A stretch of DNA of 64,000 nt from Croceibacterium_B sp963811255 (GCA_963811255.1 CAWEQI010000003.1:992001-1056000), one strand, 5' to 3'. Shown: positions 9,501 to 17,646, numbered from the stretch's first letter. Made by a program: numbers and translations. Notes: a model not told the origin generated them from the sequence alone.

Positions 9501-10003
9501 TCGAGGGAGTCAGCAAAGGCCGCACCCGGCGGGGCGGCGAGTTCGTCCGGGCCGACTTCTCCGACAGCTCCGGGCAGTTCAGCGCGGCGTGCTTCGAGGA
9601 GGGGCTGGTCGACAGCTTCCAGCGCTGGGCCGCCGAGAGCACTTGCGTGCTGCTCAACGTCGAACTCGACGCCCCGAGCCCCGACGAGCCGCCGCGGATC
9701 ACCGTGCGCGGCGCCCGCCCGCTCGCCGAAGTGAGCAGCAGCGCGCGGATGCTGCTGACGCTGGACGTGCTGACAGCCGCGGCGCTGCAGGAGCTGCGCC
9801 TTGCGCTGCGGGACGGCGAGCCGGGGCGGGGCGAGGTCCTCGCCCGGTTGCGGATCGGCGAGGAAAGCGATCCGCTGGTGCGCCTCGGTCGCGATTTCGA
9901 TCTCGACGGCGATCTCGCCGAGCGGCTGGTGCACATCGACGGCCTGGCGAACGTCTCGCTGACCACTCGCCGGGGCCCGGCGCGCTTGCGCCTGGTGGCC
10001 TGA
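6533..10003 (+). CDS. dnaE: DNA polymerase III alpha subunit
   Basis: The 1156-residue replicative polymerase subunit that extends DNA within the Pol III holoenzyme. An N-terminal PHP domain (about 1-210) is followed by palm, thumb and fingers containing GRGSGAGSVVAW. The catalytic acidic cluster MPDFDIDFCE lies near residues 395-403, then the beta-binding region GYGFNKSHAAAYALLSYQ and a C-terminal OB domain. The first PHP motif reads LRILSSYSML without the HxH/HxD metal ligands, so the PHP domain is probably not a nuclease and proofreading should come from DnaQ. Length and domain order match DnaE1. The start is ATG 6533. Confidence 0.97.
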   Translation: MAFAPFVPLRILSSYSMLEGAIDPKAIARLAKQRGFPAIAICDRNGLYGAMAFAKACKEDGVQPIVGTLLGVARPGSEVIDYLPLYAQDEDGWGNLCHLVSRAHLERPLELEPHVALDDLAGHTEGLIALTGASEGAVTRLLADGKAQRARDMAERLAELFPGRLYIELARRGNPAEEAAEAALTDFAYAADLPLVATNPANFAEPHMHAAHDAMLCIANSTHIDSAERPRSNPEAWVKSAPMMEELFADLPEAVANTLVIAQRCAFAPPKRAPILPSIAGDREGEARKLADDARAGLAARLAFYQDVSDEDRKVYEDRLEFEIGVITGMGFAGYFLIVADFIKWAKAQGIPVGPGRGSGAGSVVAWSLTITDLDPIRLGLLFERFLNPERVSMPDFDIDFCETRRGEVIRYVQERYGDDKVAQIITFGKLKARAVLRDTGRILQMSYGHVDRLCKMVPNHPTDPWTLPRALNGVSEFKREYDNDDEVKRLVDLAMQLEGFPRNSSTHAAGVVIGDRPLSQLVPLYRDPRSDMPVTQFDMKFVEEAGLVKFDFLGLKTLSVLRKATDLLERRGITVDIGALPWDDPEVYKLLQRGDTVGVFQLESEGMRRTLAAVKPTAFEDIIALGALYRPGPMDNIPAFGRRKNGLEPIEYPHPKLEGVLAETYGIIVYQEQVMQAAQILAGYSLGDADLLRRAMGKKIQSEMDAQRARFVEGCKQASGIEARQANELFDLIDKFAGYGFNKSHAAAYALLSYQTAWVKTHYPEEFYAASMCFDMHQSDKLAVFVDDMRRNGIVLLGPNINKSEAEFTVERTEEGHAVRYALAGIRNVGEKAMEQVAGERRRSGPFESLEEVFRRMPQGAMNRRQLEGLAAAGAFDGLEPNRAKVLANADLLLSVAETAARERDSGQHGLFGGEDHEEPSLRLAEAEPWTRAEQMAAERENFGFYFAAHPVEQFRAVASANGARSYASLMETGVAGGGRQGAVMAAMVEGVSKGRTRRGGEFVRADFSDSSGQFSAACFEEGLVDSFQRWAAESTCVLLNVELDAPSPDEPPRITVRGARPLAEVSSSARMLLTLDVLTAAALQELRLALRDGEPGRGEVLARLRIGEESDPLVRLGRDFDLDGDLAERLVHIDGLANVSLTTRRGPARLRLVA

Positions 10004-10065
10004 TCCGCCGGCGGTGACCTCGGATTAACCAGATTCCGGTAAGATTGCTCCGGGAGGAAAGGAAG

Positions 10066-10266
10066 ATGTTCTCCTTCTTGAAGGGCATGCTTTCGGGTGC
10101 GATCCTGGCTTTCGTGCTCGCCGAACTGATCGGCCATGCCGGCGGCACCGGCGGGATGCTCAATGTGTTTCACCTCCAGGTTGAAGGGTACCGGCTCTAC
10201 TGGTCGTGGGGCGCGTTCGTCGCCGGCACTCTGCTGGGCTGGGGCATCTTCACCCTCATGGAGTGA
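10066..10266 (+). CDS. Small two-segment membrane protein
   Basis: A 66-residue protein with two predicted membrane helices (about 5-24 and 43-62) joined by a short loop. It starts at ATG 10066, just after a strong GGAGGAAAGGAAG ribosome-binding site; an in-frame start 21 bases upstream would put that site inside the gene and is rejected. It follows dnaE by 62 bases and may be co-transcribed. I do not recognise a named family, and no function can be assigned. Confidence 0.7.
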   Translation: MFSFLKGMLSGAILAFVLAELIGHAGGTGGMLNVFHLQVEGYRLYWSWGAFVAGTLLGWGIFTLME

Positions 10267-10278
10267 CGCCGCAGCCGT

Positions 10279-11475
10279 TCACTTGAACAGGCGCGGGGCG
10301 AAATCGTTCAGGTAGCGGCGCCAGTTGATCCATGTGTGGCCGCCCCCGCTCGGATGGAACACGTACCTGATCCCGTACTTGTCGAAGATTCCACGGCTCG
10401 CGGGGAGAACGCCCTTGAACGGGTCGTCGTCGCCGATCGCGTAATAGACCAGCTTGAGGTCGTGGGCGTCGCGCCTGAGCGCGGCGTCGTCGGCTTGCTC
10501 GTATTGCGCAATGGCGTCGCCGCCGTTCTGGCCGATGCCGAGGCCCGACGAGAAGATGCCGATGTAGTGGAACAGCTCGGGATGGGTCAGGCCGTAGTTG
10601 AAGGTGTGCACGCCGCCCATCGACAGGCCGGCCATCGCCCGGTTGTCGGCATTGGCAACGGTGCGGAAATGGGCATCGACGTAGGGCAGCAGGTCCTTGA
10701 GGAAGTCGTTGCCGAAGTCCCGGTTATTGAGGATGTCGGCGCCGGGGCGGTCGGGTGTGTGGCCGTTGGGCATGACTACTATCATCGGCTTCGCCTTGCC
10801 GGCGGCGATCAGGTTGTCGAGGATGTAGTTGGCATGCCCGGTGCGGCTCCACGCTTCCTCGCTGTCGCCGGCGCCGTGGACCAGGTAGAGCACCGGGTAG
10901 CGGGCCGATCCGGTCATGTAGCCCGGCGGGGTATAGACGAACGCCCGGCGCATCATGCCGAGCGAGCTGGACCAGTAATCGATTTCGCTAACCGTGCCGT
11001 GCGGGATTGCCGGGTTGAAGGCCTGGAACTCGCCCGCCGCTCCCTTGACCTCGAACAGCGAATCGACCCCCTTGCGCTCGTGGACGAAAATGTTGGTCTG
11101 CGGATCGGGCACGCTCACGCCGTCGACGTTGAAATCGTAGCGGTAATTGTCGGCCGGCACCGGCTTGGCCGTCGTCACGCTCCACAGGCCGGTGTCGTCC
11201 TTGGTCATCGCCAGGCCCGGTTCGGAGCCGGGCGGGAAGCCGCCAGGAACGATCCCAGCCATGTCGGGGCTGGTCAGGCGAACGGCCTTGGCGTCGGGGG
11301 CGCAGAGGCGGAAGGTGACGGTGCCGTCATCCTGCACCTCGACCGAATTGTAGCTCGGCCCGGCGAACGGGTTGGTCGCGGCGCAGGTGTTCGGCGCCGA
11401 ACTGTCGGCCGGCTGGGCCCACGTTCCCGCCGGAGATAGGGCGAGCAGCACGGCGATGGCGAAATGGCGGCGCAT
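10279..11475 (-). CDS. Secreted CE1-like esterase with N-terminal E-set domain
   Basis: A 398-residue exported serine esterase of the alpha/beta-hydrolase fold. Residues 1-20 form a signal peptide ending TWA. Residues about 40-125 resemble the E-set (CBM48-like) domain found in glycan-active esterases, and residues about 165-398 are the catalytic domain. The nucleophile Ser is in GLSMGG and the His in GGGHTWINW; an acidic residue in the AIGDDDP region is the likely third member. Related enzymes remove feruloyl or acetyl groups from plant polysaccharides, but the substrate here is open. A promoter-like sequence and the strong site GGGGGAGGAAA lie upstream. Confidence 0.87.
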   Translation of the reverse strand: MRRHFAIAVLLALSPAGTWAQPADSSAPNTCAATNPFAGPSYNSVEVQDDGTVTFRLCAPDAKAVRLTSPDMAGIVPGGFPPGSEPGLAMTKDDTGLWSVTTAKPVPADNYRYDFNVDGVSVPDPQTNIFVHERKGVDSLFEVKGAAGEFQAFNPAIPHGTVSEIDYWSSSLGMMRRAFVYTPPGYMTGSARYPVLYLVHGAGDSEEAWSRTGHANYILDNLIAAGKAKPMIVVMPNGHTPDRPGADILNNRDFGNDFLKDLLPYVDAHFRTVANADNRAMAGLSMGGVHTFNYGLTHPELFHYIGIFSSGLGIGQNGGDAIAQYEQADDAALRRDAHDLKLVYYAIGDDDPFKGVLPASRGIFDKYGIRYVFHPSGGGHTWINWRRYLNDFAPRLFK

Positions 11476-11493
11476 GATTTCCTCCCCCGAAAA

Positions 11494-11532
11494 TAACGAC
11501 CGTTACGATACGCCGCGCGTTCGTGCGGTCAA
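11494..11532 (-). promoter_or_regulatory. Probable promoter with palindrome upstream of the esterase
   Basis: On the minus strand, TTGACC (11532-11527) and TATCGT (11510-11505) are separated by 16 bases, a reasonable sigma-70-type pair. Just downstream, around the expected start site, lies the palindrome TAACG-GT-CGTTA (11505-11494), which could bind a repressor. It would drive the esterase gene starting at 11475 independently of the radical SAM gene upstream. Confidence 0.5.
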
Positions 11533-11537
11533 GACAC

Positions 11538-12623
11538 TCACAGCAGCCGCAGCTGTCCGCCGGTCTCGGGCGGGCGGAAGTGGCTGCAGTCGAGTTCGAA
11601 GCGCTCCTTCTTCAAGCCGGCGCGCCTACAGGCAAGGCGGAAGCGGGCGCGGAACAGGTCGGCCCAGACGCCTGCTGGCTTCATCCGGGTGAAGAAGTTC
11701 GGGTCGTTGTCCTTGCCGCCGCGGATAGAGCGGACGATGCTCATCACCTTGTCGCCGCGTTCGGGGAAGTGGACCGACAGCCATTCGCGGAACAGCGGGG
11801 CGACCTCGAACGGCAACCGCAGCGGGATCCACCCCGCCGAACGCACGCCGACCCCTGCGGCTTGCGCGACGATTGCCTCCATGAATTCGTCGGTGATCGC
11901 CGGTATCACCGGGGCGATCGAGCAGTGCGCAGGGATGCCGCCCTCGGCCAACTTACCGAGCGCTGCCAAGCGCTTGGCCGGCGCTGCTGCGCGTGGTTCG
12001 AGCTTGCCCGAAAGCTTCGGATCGAGGGTGGTGACCGACACTGCTACCGCCACCAGGTTCAGCTTCGCCAGCTCGGCCAACAGGTCTAGATCGCGCAGCA
12101 CCCGATCGGACTTGGTGGTGATCGTCACGGGATGGCGCGCCTCGAGGCACACCTCGAGCACTTGGCGGGTGATGCGATAGCGCGTCTCGATCGGCTGGTA
12201 GGGGTCGGTGTTGGTGCCCATCGCGATGGGTTTCGGGCGGTATTTCGGCCTTGCGAGCGTCTCGCGCAGCAGCCGGGCGGCGTCGGGCTTGGCGAACAGC
12301 CTCGTTTCGAAATCGAGCCCGGGCGAGAGGTCGTGAAAGGCGTGGGTCGGACGAGCGAAGCAATAGACGCAGCCGTGCTCGCAGCCTCGGTAGGCGTTGA
12401 TCGACCGATCGAAGGCGAGATCTGGCGAGCTGTTGAACGAGAGGATGGTCTTCGGGCGTTCCTCCGTGACGGTGGTGCGGAGCTTCGGCGGCTCGCCGTC
12501 GAGCAGCGCGACATGGTCGCGCCAATCGCCGTCGGGCTCGCGGCTCGCCAGTCCGAAGCGCACCGGCACCGCGCCCGACTGCGCCCCGCGGCCGTGCACG
12601 GCAGGATCCTTGCGGCGCTCCAT
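11538..12623 (-). CDS. PA0069-family radical SAM protein
   Basis: A 361-residue radical SAM enzyme related to the spore photoproduct lyase-like PA0069 family, whose reaction is unknown. The cluster-binding motif is C81-x3-C85-x2-C88 in GCEHGCVYC, preceded by the family pattern KTILSFNSSPDLAFDRSINAYRG. A TIM-barrel core follows with GTNTDPYQP and TITTKSDRVLRDLDLL. ATG 12623 begins the conserved protein; the frame stays open upstream only because it runs antisense-like through the next gene. It lies 59 bases downstream of the nucleotidyltransferase gene on the same strand. Confidence 0.9.
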   Translation of the reverse strand: MERRKDPAVHGRGAQSGAVPVRFGLASREPDGDWRDHVALLDGEPPKLRTTVTEERPKTILSFNSSPDLAFDRSINAYRGCEHGCVYCFARPTHAFHDLSPGLDFETRLFAKPDAARLLRETLARPKYRPKPIAMGTNTDPYQPIETRYRITRQVLEVCLEARHPVTITTKSDRVLRDLDLLAELAKLNLVAVAVSVTTLDPKLSGKLEPRAAAPAKRLAALGKLAEGGIPAHCSIAPVIPAITDEFMEAIVAQAAGVGVRSAGWIPLRLPFEVAPLFREWLSVHFPERGDKVMSIVRSIRGGKDNDPNFFTRMKPAGVWADLFRARFRLACRRAGLKKERFELDCSHFRPPETGGQLRLL

Positions 12624-12682
12624 GGAGCGAACATAGAGGGAACAGGTCTGCCGTACAACGGCAAAGCGGACGGCACAGCTGG

Positions 12683-13480
12683 CTAGATCACATAGCCGAT
12701 TGCATTCGCCAGATGGGCACGGGTCGCTTGTTCGAAACGCTCGGGCCAGGCGACGCCGGCTGCGGCACACAGGCGCTTCGCCCGCGGCAGGAAAATCGCC
12801 GCGAGGGCTTCGTTGTTGGCCTTGAGCGAAGCCGGATCGGCGCTGAGCGGGGGCAGGGCCGCCAGCTCGGCGTATTGCTCCTCGGTCAGCAGGGCCCGGC
12901 GCTTGAGCGCGCCGCCGCGATCCCATGGGCCGATGCGGTTTTCCTCGAGCATCAGATCGGTGGCGAGCCGCCGCAGGTTGTCGATGCCGGAGACCAGCAC
13001 GACGTAATCGCCGCGGCCGAGGACCACCGGGGCGAGGCCGAGGACGCGGAGGAACTCCTCCACCAGCGGCAGCAGCGATTGCGCGCTGGGCTCGTATGTC
13101 TCGGGGAAGCGGCCGGTCGGCCGCACGCCGGTGCGGTTGAACAGCTCGGTGAGCCGTGCCGCCTCGTAGCGATTCAACTCGGCCGGCTCGGCGACGCTGA
13201 TGTCGAGCCGCCGCCACCCCGCGGCGACGACGTTGAGCACCGCGCCGCCGAACAGCATGTTGAGCAGCAGCGGGTCGAACGTCTCGCGGACGGCGCTCGC
13301 CAGCGCCGGCGAGACCTGCGCGCGCATGCCTTCGGGGCACAGCACCAGCAGGTCGACGTCGCTCAGTGCGTCGCCGCCGTCGTGGGCGAGACTACCGGCG
13401 AGCCAAGCGGCATCGATGCGCGGCTCGGCTTCGAGCAGCGCCTCCGCCTGCTCCACGAGTTCGGCTTGCTCGGACGTCAT
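12683..13480 (-). CDS. Nucleotidyltransferase-fold protein
   Basis: A 265-residue protein with a pol-beta-type nucleotidyltransferase motif: GS at residues 29-30 followed by D41-V-D43 in SDVDLLVL. This is the metal-binding pattern used to transfer a nucleotide to a small molecule or protein. The rest (about 60-265) is helical and carries no further motif I recognise. It is somewhat like aminoglycoside adenylyltransferases, but that is not enough to claim resistance. It is divergent from the FAD oxidoreductase gene. Confidence 0.7.
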   Translation of the reverse strand: MTSEQAELVEQAEALLEAEPRIDAAWLAGSLAHDGGDALSDVDLLVLCPEGMRAQVSPALASAVRETFDPLLLNMLFGGAVLNVVAAGWRRLDISVAEPAELNRYEAARLTELFNRTGVRPTGRFPETYEPSAQSLLPLVEEFLRVLGLAPVVLGRGDYVVLVSGIDNLRRLATDLMLEENRIGPWDRGGALKRRALLTEEQYAELAALPPLSADPASLKANNEALAAIFLPRAKRLCAAAGVAWPERFEQATRAHLANAIGYVI

Positions 13481-13540
13481 ACAACTCTCCGCGGCTGTTG
13501 CGAGACAAGCTTAGGCCCGCCCCCGAAGTCCGCAATGGCC

Positions 13541-13566
13541 GCGCCGGGGTGAGCCGGCGCCTTTTT
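13541..13566 (+). terminator. Orphan intrinsic terminator in a divergent gap
   Basis: A perfect 7-bp stem (GCGCCGG at 13541-13547 with CCGGCGC at 13554-13560) and a 6-base loop are followed by C and five T (13562-13566). It works only on the plus strand. No plus-strand gene ends upstream, because the neighbour on the left is read the other way and starts at 13480. It therefore probably belongs to a short leader transcript or small RNA ahead of the FAD oxidoreductase. Confidence 0.7.
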
Positions 13567-13619
13567 CGACCTTGCCGCGTTACGGGATGATGAGAAAAGG
13601 CAGAAGCTCCGCCGATTCC

Positions 13620-14831
13620 ATGCCGCTGACCCCGCGCCTCAACCTGCGCGGAGGTTATCCCTGCTGGCGTGGCGAGGCGATGGACCGGCCGACGGCCGAT
13701 CCGCTGCCGAGCGAGGCCGAAATTGCCCTCGTGGGTGCCGGGGTCATGGGGGCGCTCGTCGCAGAGCGCCTCGCCCGCGACGGTCGAAAGGTCGCCCTGA
13801 TCGACCGGCGGGCACCGGCGCGCGGAGCGACCTTCGCCTCGACCGCGCTGGTCCTGTGGGCGGCCGACGTCCCCCTGAGCCACCTTGCCCGGCGGATCGG
13901 CGAAGCGGATGCGGCACAGGCCTGGGGGCGGGTCCGGCAGGCGGTGCTTGCGCTCGGCGAGCGGATCGGCGGCGACGCCGAAGCGGTCGGCTGGCAACCC
14001 CGCCCGGAGCTCTATCTCGCCGGCAGCCTGCTTGACGAGGCGGGGCTTGAACGCGAAGCCCGCATGCGGCGCCGGCATGGGCTCCCTTCGCGGTTCCTGG
14101 GCGGCGGAGAAGTCGCCGATCGCTTCGCCCTGCCGCGGCGTGCAGCGCTGCTGTCGGAGGGCACGTTCCGGGTGGATCCGGTGGCCCTGACGCTGACCTT
14201 CCTCGAGCGGGCGCGGCAAGCGGGGGCGACGGTCAGCTTCCCGTACGAGGTGGTCGACGCGCGGGAAACCGGCGACGGCGTTACCTTGCTGCTGGACGAG
14301 GGGCTGTCGCTCCGCGCCGAGCGGGTGATCCTCGCCACCGGGTACGAAGTGCCGCGCCGCTACCTGCCGGCAGCATTCAAGCTCAACTCGACGTTCGCGA
14401 TCGCAACCGCGCCGGGCGCCGCGACCGCATGGCGCGACCAGGCGATGGTGTGGGAAGCGGCGCGCCCTTATCTCTATGGCCGCCACACCGACGACGGACG
14501 CGTCATCGTCGGCGGTGAGGATATCGGCGACAGCAATCCGAAGAAGCGCGACGCGCTGTTGCCGGGAAAATGCCGCGGGCTGGAGAGGAAAGGTGGAGCG
14601 CTGCTCGGACGCGACGCGTTAGCCGCTGAGTGCGCATGGTCGGCGACGTTTGGCAGCTCTCCCGACGGCCTGCCGGCGATCGGCCGCGCACGCGTTTCCG
14701 AGCGGATCGGGCTCGCCTACGGATTCGGCGGCAACGGCATTAGCTTCGCCGCGCTCGCCAGCGAGCTGATTGCGGCGGACCTTGCCGGACGGGCCGAGGC
14801 TGTCGCGAGCTTGTTCGGGCCTTACCGATGA
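13620..14831 (+). CDS. FAD-dependent oxidoreductase (DAO family)
   Basis: A 403-residue flavoprotein of the D-amino-acid-oxidase/glycine-oxidase fold. The dinucleotide-binding GxGxxG is at residues 39-44 (GAGVMG), followed by the acidic ribose ligand in ALIDRR. A second FAD region, ERVILATGYEVP, is in the middle. The C-terminal SPDGLPAIGRA and LAYGFGGNGISFA are typical of the family. These enzymes oxidise amines or amino acids; the substrate is not predictable. The start is uncertain: ATG 13620 has a poor ribosome site, and in-frame ATGs at 13587 and 13590 are possible. It converges on the histidine kinase gene. Confidence 0.87.
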   Translation: MPLTPRLNLRGGYPCWRGEAMDRPTADPLPSEAEIALVGAGVMGALVAERLARDGRKVALIDRRAPARGATFASTALVLWAADVPLSHLARRIGEADAAQAWGRVRQAVLALGERIGGDAEAVGWQPRPELYLAGSLLDEAGLEREARMRRRHGLPSRFLGGGEVADRFALPRRAALLSEGTFRVDPVALTLTFLERARQAGATVSFPYEVVDARETGDGVTLLLDEGLSLRAERVILATGYEVPRRYLPAAFKLNSTFAIATAPGAATAWRDQAMVWEAARPYLYGRHTDDGRVIVGGEDIGDSNPKKRDALLPGKCRGLERKGGALLGRDALAAECAWSATFGSSPDGLPAIGRARVSERIGLAYGFGGNGISFAALASELIAADLAGRAEAVASLFGPYR

Positions 14832-14918
14832 GCGCGGCTAACTCTCGCAACTGTTGGCCTGCCGCGCGGCGGCAAGGATGGCCGCGATCAAGGCAACTGC
14901 CGGCGTAAGGGAAGCGAC

Positions 14919-16001
14919 TTACAATCTAGCGGTGAGATTGCAGCGCAGTCCGGCGGGATCGTAGTCGAGCTCGATGGTTCCGCCGATTTCGCCGATCAGC
15001 TGTTGCAGCAGCCGGCTGCCGAAGCCGCTCTTGAGCGGCGTTGCCACCGGCGGTCCGCCCTCTTCGCGCCAGCAAATCCACAACTCGCCCGCCGTGGCGC
15101 TCCATTGCACCGCGACATGGCCTTCCTGGCACGACAGCGCTCCGTACTTGGTCGCGTTGGTCGCCAGTTCGTGCAGTGCGAGCGAAAGCGAGAGGACATG
15201 CCGCGAGGAAAGCTCGACCGACGGGCCGGACGTGTCGATTTGCTCCGGCGGAAAGGCTTCCAGCGCGCGGGCGACGACATCGGCCAGGTCGGCGCCCGTC
15301 CAGGTGCGCGCGGTCAGCAGGTCGTGCGCCCGGGCCATCGACATGATGCGCTGCTCCAGCGTCTCGCTGGCAGACGGCAGATCGTCGGCATTGCGCAGTG
15401 TCTGGACAGTGATCGCATGGATCGTCGCCAGCGTGTTCTTGACCCGGTGGTTGAGCTCGCCGAGCAGCATCTGCTCGAGTTCCTCGGCGCGCTTGCGATC
15501 GGTCAGGTCGCGGCTCGCGCCGGCGATGGCTATCGGCTTGCGCTCGGTGCTTTCGCCTTCATACTCGACCAGCCCCCACGCGCTCAGCCAGCGCCAGCTG
15601 CCGTCGGGCTGCCGGACACGGTATTCGACGTCGTAGCGGCCGTCGCCGGTGGGATCGAGCGCCTTGGTCACTCGCTGCCACATCCGCTCCATGTCGTCGG
15701 GGTGAAACTTCGCCTTCACCCCTTCCTCGTCGTGGAGGAAACGCGCTTCGCTGAGGCCGTAGAGGGCCTGCGCATTTTCGTCGTAGACGCAGACGTTGTC
15801 GGCCAGCGTGTAGCGCCAGGTGCCCATTTGCGAGGCGGTCATCGCGAGGTCGAACGTCCGCCGTTGCCGCTCGAGTTCTTCGCGCAGAGCCGTTTCGTTG
15901 GTCGCCTCATGCAAGTAGCGGCCGGGATCATCAAAGACCGATTCGCCGCCGGTCGCTGACGGCCGTTCGTCGATCCCGACAATGAGGTCGTCCCGCTGCA
16001 T
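14919..16001 (-). CDS. PAS-domain HWE-type sensor histidine kinase
   Basis: A 360-residue soluble kinase with one PAS domain (about 48-170) and a HisKA_2/HWE kinase core. The phosphoacceptor is H185 in GELNHRVKN. The N box reads ALHELATNATKYG with the HWE-specific His at 277. The G1 region contains the W-x-E signature (W311-R-E313), and the C-terminal FGSRLLQQLIGEIGG is typical. There is no membrane segment, so it probably senses an internal signal such as light, redox state or a ligand through PAS. No response regulator gene is nearby. Many HWE kinases in this group feed the general stress response; that link is inference only. Confidence 0.9.
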   Translation of the reverse strand: MQRDDLIVGIDERPSATGGESVFDDPGRYLHEATNETALREELERQRRTFDLAMTASQMGTWRYTLADNVCVYDENAQALYGLSEARFLHDEEGVKAKFHPDDMERMWQRVTKALDPTGDGRYDVEYRVRQPDGSWRWLSAWGLVEYEGESTERKPIAIAGASRDLTDRKRAEELEQMLLGELNHRVKNTLATIHAITVQTLRNADDLPSASETLEQRIMSMARAHDLLTARTWTGADLADVVARALEAFPPEQIDTSGPSVELSSRHVLSLSLALHELATNATKYGALSCQEGHVAVQWSATAGELWICWREEGGPPVATPLKSGFGSRLLQQLIGEIGGTIELDYDPAGLRCNLTARL

Positions 16002-16231
16002 GGCCCTCCGTGCGCACTGCCCGGGCGGGCGCCCGTGCCGAAATGCGAACTGCGGTCTTTAGCCGACTTGCAAGCAGAGTTCACGCTCTAAATGCGGCCG
16101 CACATCAGCAGCCTATCGCCCCGTTCAAGATGGTCCTGGTGCTGACCGTGCGTCATAAAGCGAGGAGGTCACTGCGGATGACGGCGGCGATTGCGCCGGG
16201 CAAGGGCGTACTGCCCCGCCGCCGCCGACTA

Positions 16232-16939
16232 TCACGTGCCGCTGGCCTCGGGTTCGCCGCCCGCCAGCTCGCGAGGGTGCTCTCCCCCCTGGTCGAATAT
16301 GACCGCGCCTGAGAAGGCGCCGGTGGCATCGATCGAAACGGTGACGCTGTTCAGCGTCTGGTTCTGCCAGAACCAGCCGTGGATCCCGGTGAACGGGGCG
16401 ATGTAGACCGCGGTTTGCGAAGGCGCATCGTCGATGGCGAAGCTCTCGGTGGCATCGTTGCCGCCCTCGTCCGGCACCGAATGCATGTCGTAATGCAGCG
16501 GCACCGGTGCGTGCCACGAGAAAATCATCGGCTGCCCCTGTGAAAGGCGGTACTTCATTTCGATGCTGTCGTAGGGCAGCAGCTCGTATTCCCAGTGGTC
16601 GGAGCGGAACTTCGCCCCGGCCGGAACGGCGATGCCCTTGCGCGCCAGCGTGGCCCGCAAGGTCGCTTCGTTTGGCTGGGCCGAAGCCCCGAGCGGGAAC
16701 AGGACGTTGCTGCGCCTGAGGCCGCGCTCGAGGTATACATTCGTCTGCGAGCCGCTCTGCGCGAGACCGGTGAGCCCGGTTGTCTCGCCGAAGCCGGTGA
16801 GATCGATACCGAACTCGGCGGGCAGGATGAAGAACACCATCGCCACCGTGGCGACGAGCACCGCCACCGCCGAGCCGACGGCGATCCGGCGCCCCGACGG
16901 CAGGGTGACGGGGGGGACGTAAGGTTGCGCTTCGGTCAT
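16232..16939 (-). CDS. Transmembrane anchor protein next to HupE/UreJ-like gene
   Basis: A 235-residue protein with a 20-residue cytoplasmic start, one membrane helix (about 20-42) and a periplasmic domain. That domain contains His/Trp-rich stretches, FSWHAPVPLHYDMHSVP and FTGIHGWFWQNQ. They look like conserved ligand or metal sites, but no function is known to me. It overlaps the preceding HupE-like gene by 4 bases (ATGA), so the two are translationally coupled. It is the last gene of a four-gene minus-strand set with a cytochrome-like lipoprotein and a DUF1259 protein. Confidence 0.75.
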   Translation of the reverse strand: MTEAQPYVPPVTLPSGRRIAVGSAVAVLVATVAMVFFILPAEFGIDLTGFGETTGLTGLAQSGSQTNVYLERGLRRSNVLFPLGASAQPNEATLRATLARKGIAVPAGAKFRSDHWEYELLPYDSIEMKYRLSQGQPMIFSWHAPVPLHYDMHSVPDEGGNDATESFAIDDAPSQTAVYIAPFTGIHGWFWQNQTLNSVTVSIDATGAFSGAVIFDQGGEHPRELAGGEPEASGT

Positions 16940-17646
16940 GATGCGAAGTACCCGGCCAGGTGATAGATCGTCAGCGCGGCGCCCGCGCCGAGCAACAACA
17001 CGTTGGCTCCGAACGCGCCGCGCCCGAAGCTCGGAGTCGCGCGCCAGAAGTTGAGCAGCACGACGACCATGGCGAGCGCGATCACCTGGCCCGCCTCCAC
17101 CCCGACGTTGAAGGAGATGAGGTTCGTCAGCAGCCCGTTTTTGGAGGCATTGAGGTCCTGCAGCTTGGTGGCCAGGCCGAGACCGTGGAACAGTCCGAAC
17201 ACCAGCACTGCCAGCTTGGTGTTGATCGAGATCCCGAGCCGGCGGAAGCCGCCCATGTTCTCGAACGCCTTGTAGACGATGGAAAAGCCGATGATCGCGT
17301 CCACCAGGCTCGAATCGAGGCCGGTGCCGAGCAGCACGCCGAGGATCAGGGTGGTCGAATGGCCCAGCGTGAACAGCGATACGTAGATCACGATGTCGCG
17401 CAGCCGATAGAGGAAGAAGATCACCCCGGTGAGGAACAGCAGGTGGTCAATCCCGGTAACCATGTGCTTGGCGCCGAGATAGAAGAACGGCACCGGGGCG
17501 GGGCCGTTGATGCTCTCGACGTAGCTCTTGTTGGCCTGCGACATGTCATGAGCGAAAGCCGCGCTCGCGATCATCAACAGCGCCAGCGATACGATCAGAC
17601 GAAGGATTCTTTCGGTATCGGGCAGATGTCGCGCGAAAGCGCTCAT
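16936..17646 (-). CDS. HupE/UreJ-family membrane protein
   Basis: A 236-residue protein with a signal sequence (to about residue 32, AFA-H) and about six membrane helices. It has the metal-transporter-like motifs of the HupE/UreJ family: H61-x6-D68-H69 in KHMVTGIDHLLFL, H96 in FTLGHSTTL and H154 in GLFHGLGLA. Characterised relatives move nickel or cobalt for hydrogenase or urease, but neither enzyme is encoded here, so the cargo is open. It is coupled to the anchor gene by a 4-base overlap and follows the DUF1259 gene by 46 bases. Confidence 0.85.
   Translation of the reverse strand: MSAFARHLPDTERILRLIVSLALLMIASAAFAHDMSQANKSYVESINGPAPVPFFYLGAKHMVTGIDHLLFLTGVIFFLYRLRDIVIYVSLFTLGHSTTLILGVLLGTGLDSSLVDAIIGFSIVYKAFENMGGFRRLGISINTKLAVLVFGLFHGLGLATKLQDLNASKNGLLTNLISFNVGVEAGQVIALAMVVVLLNFWRATPSFGRGAFGANVLLLGAGAALTIYHLAGYFAS

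Noticed and set aside
12624..13340. Upstream extension of the radical SAM gene to 600 codons
   Set aside because: The extra part is the shadow of the nucleotidyltransferase gene in another frame; homology begins at ATG 12623.
12683..13480. Aminoglycoside-resistance reading of the nucleotidyltransferase
   Set aside because: Only the general GS-x10-DxD motif is present; the rest does not match a known resistance enzyme well enough.
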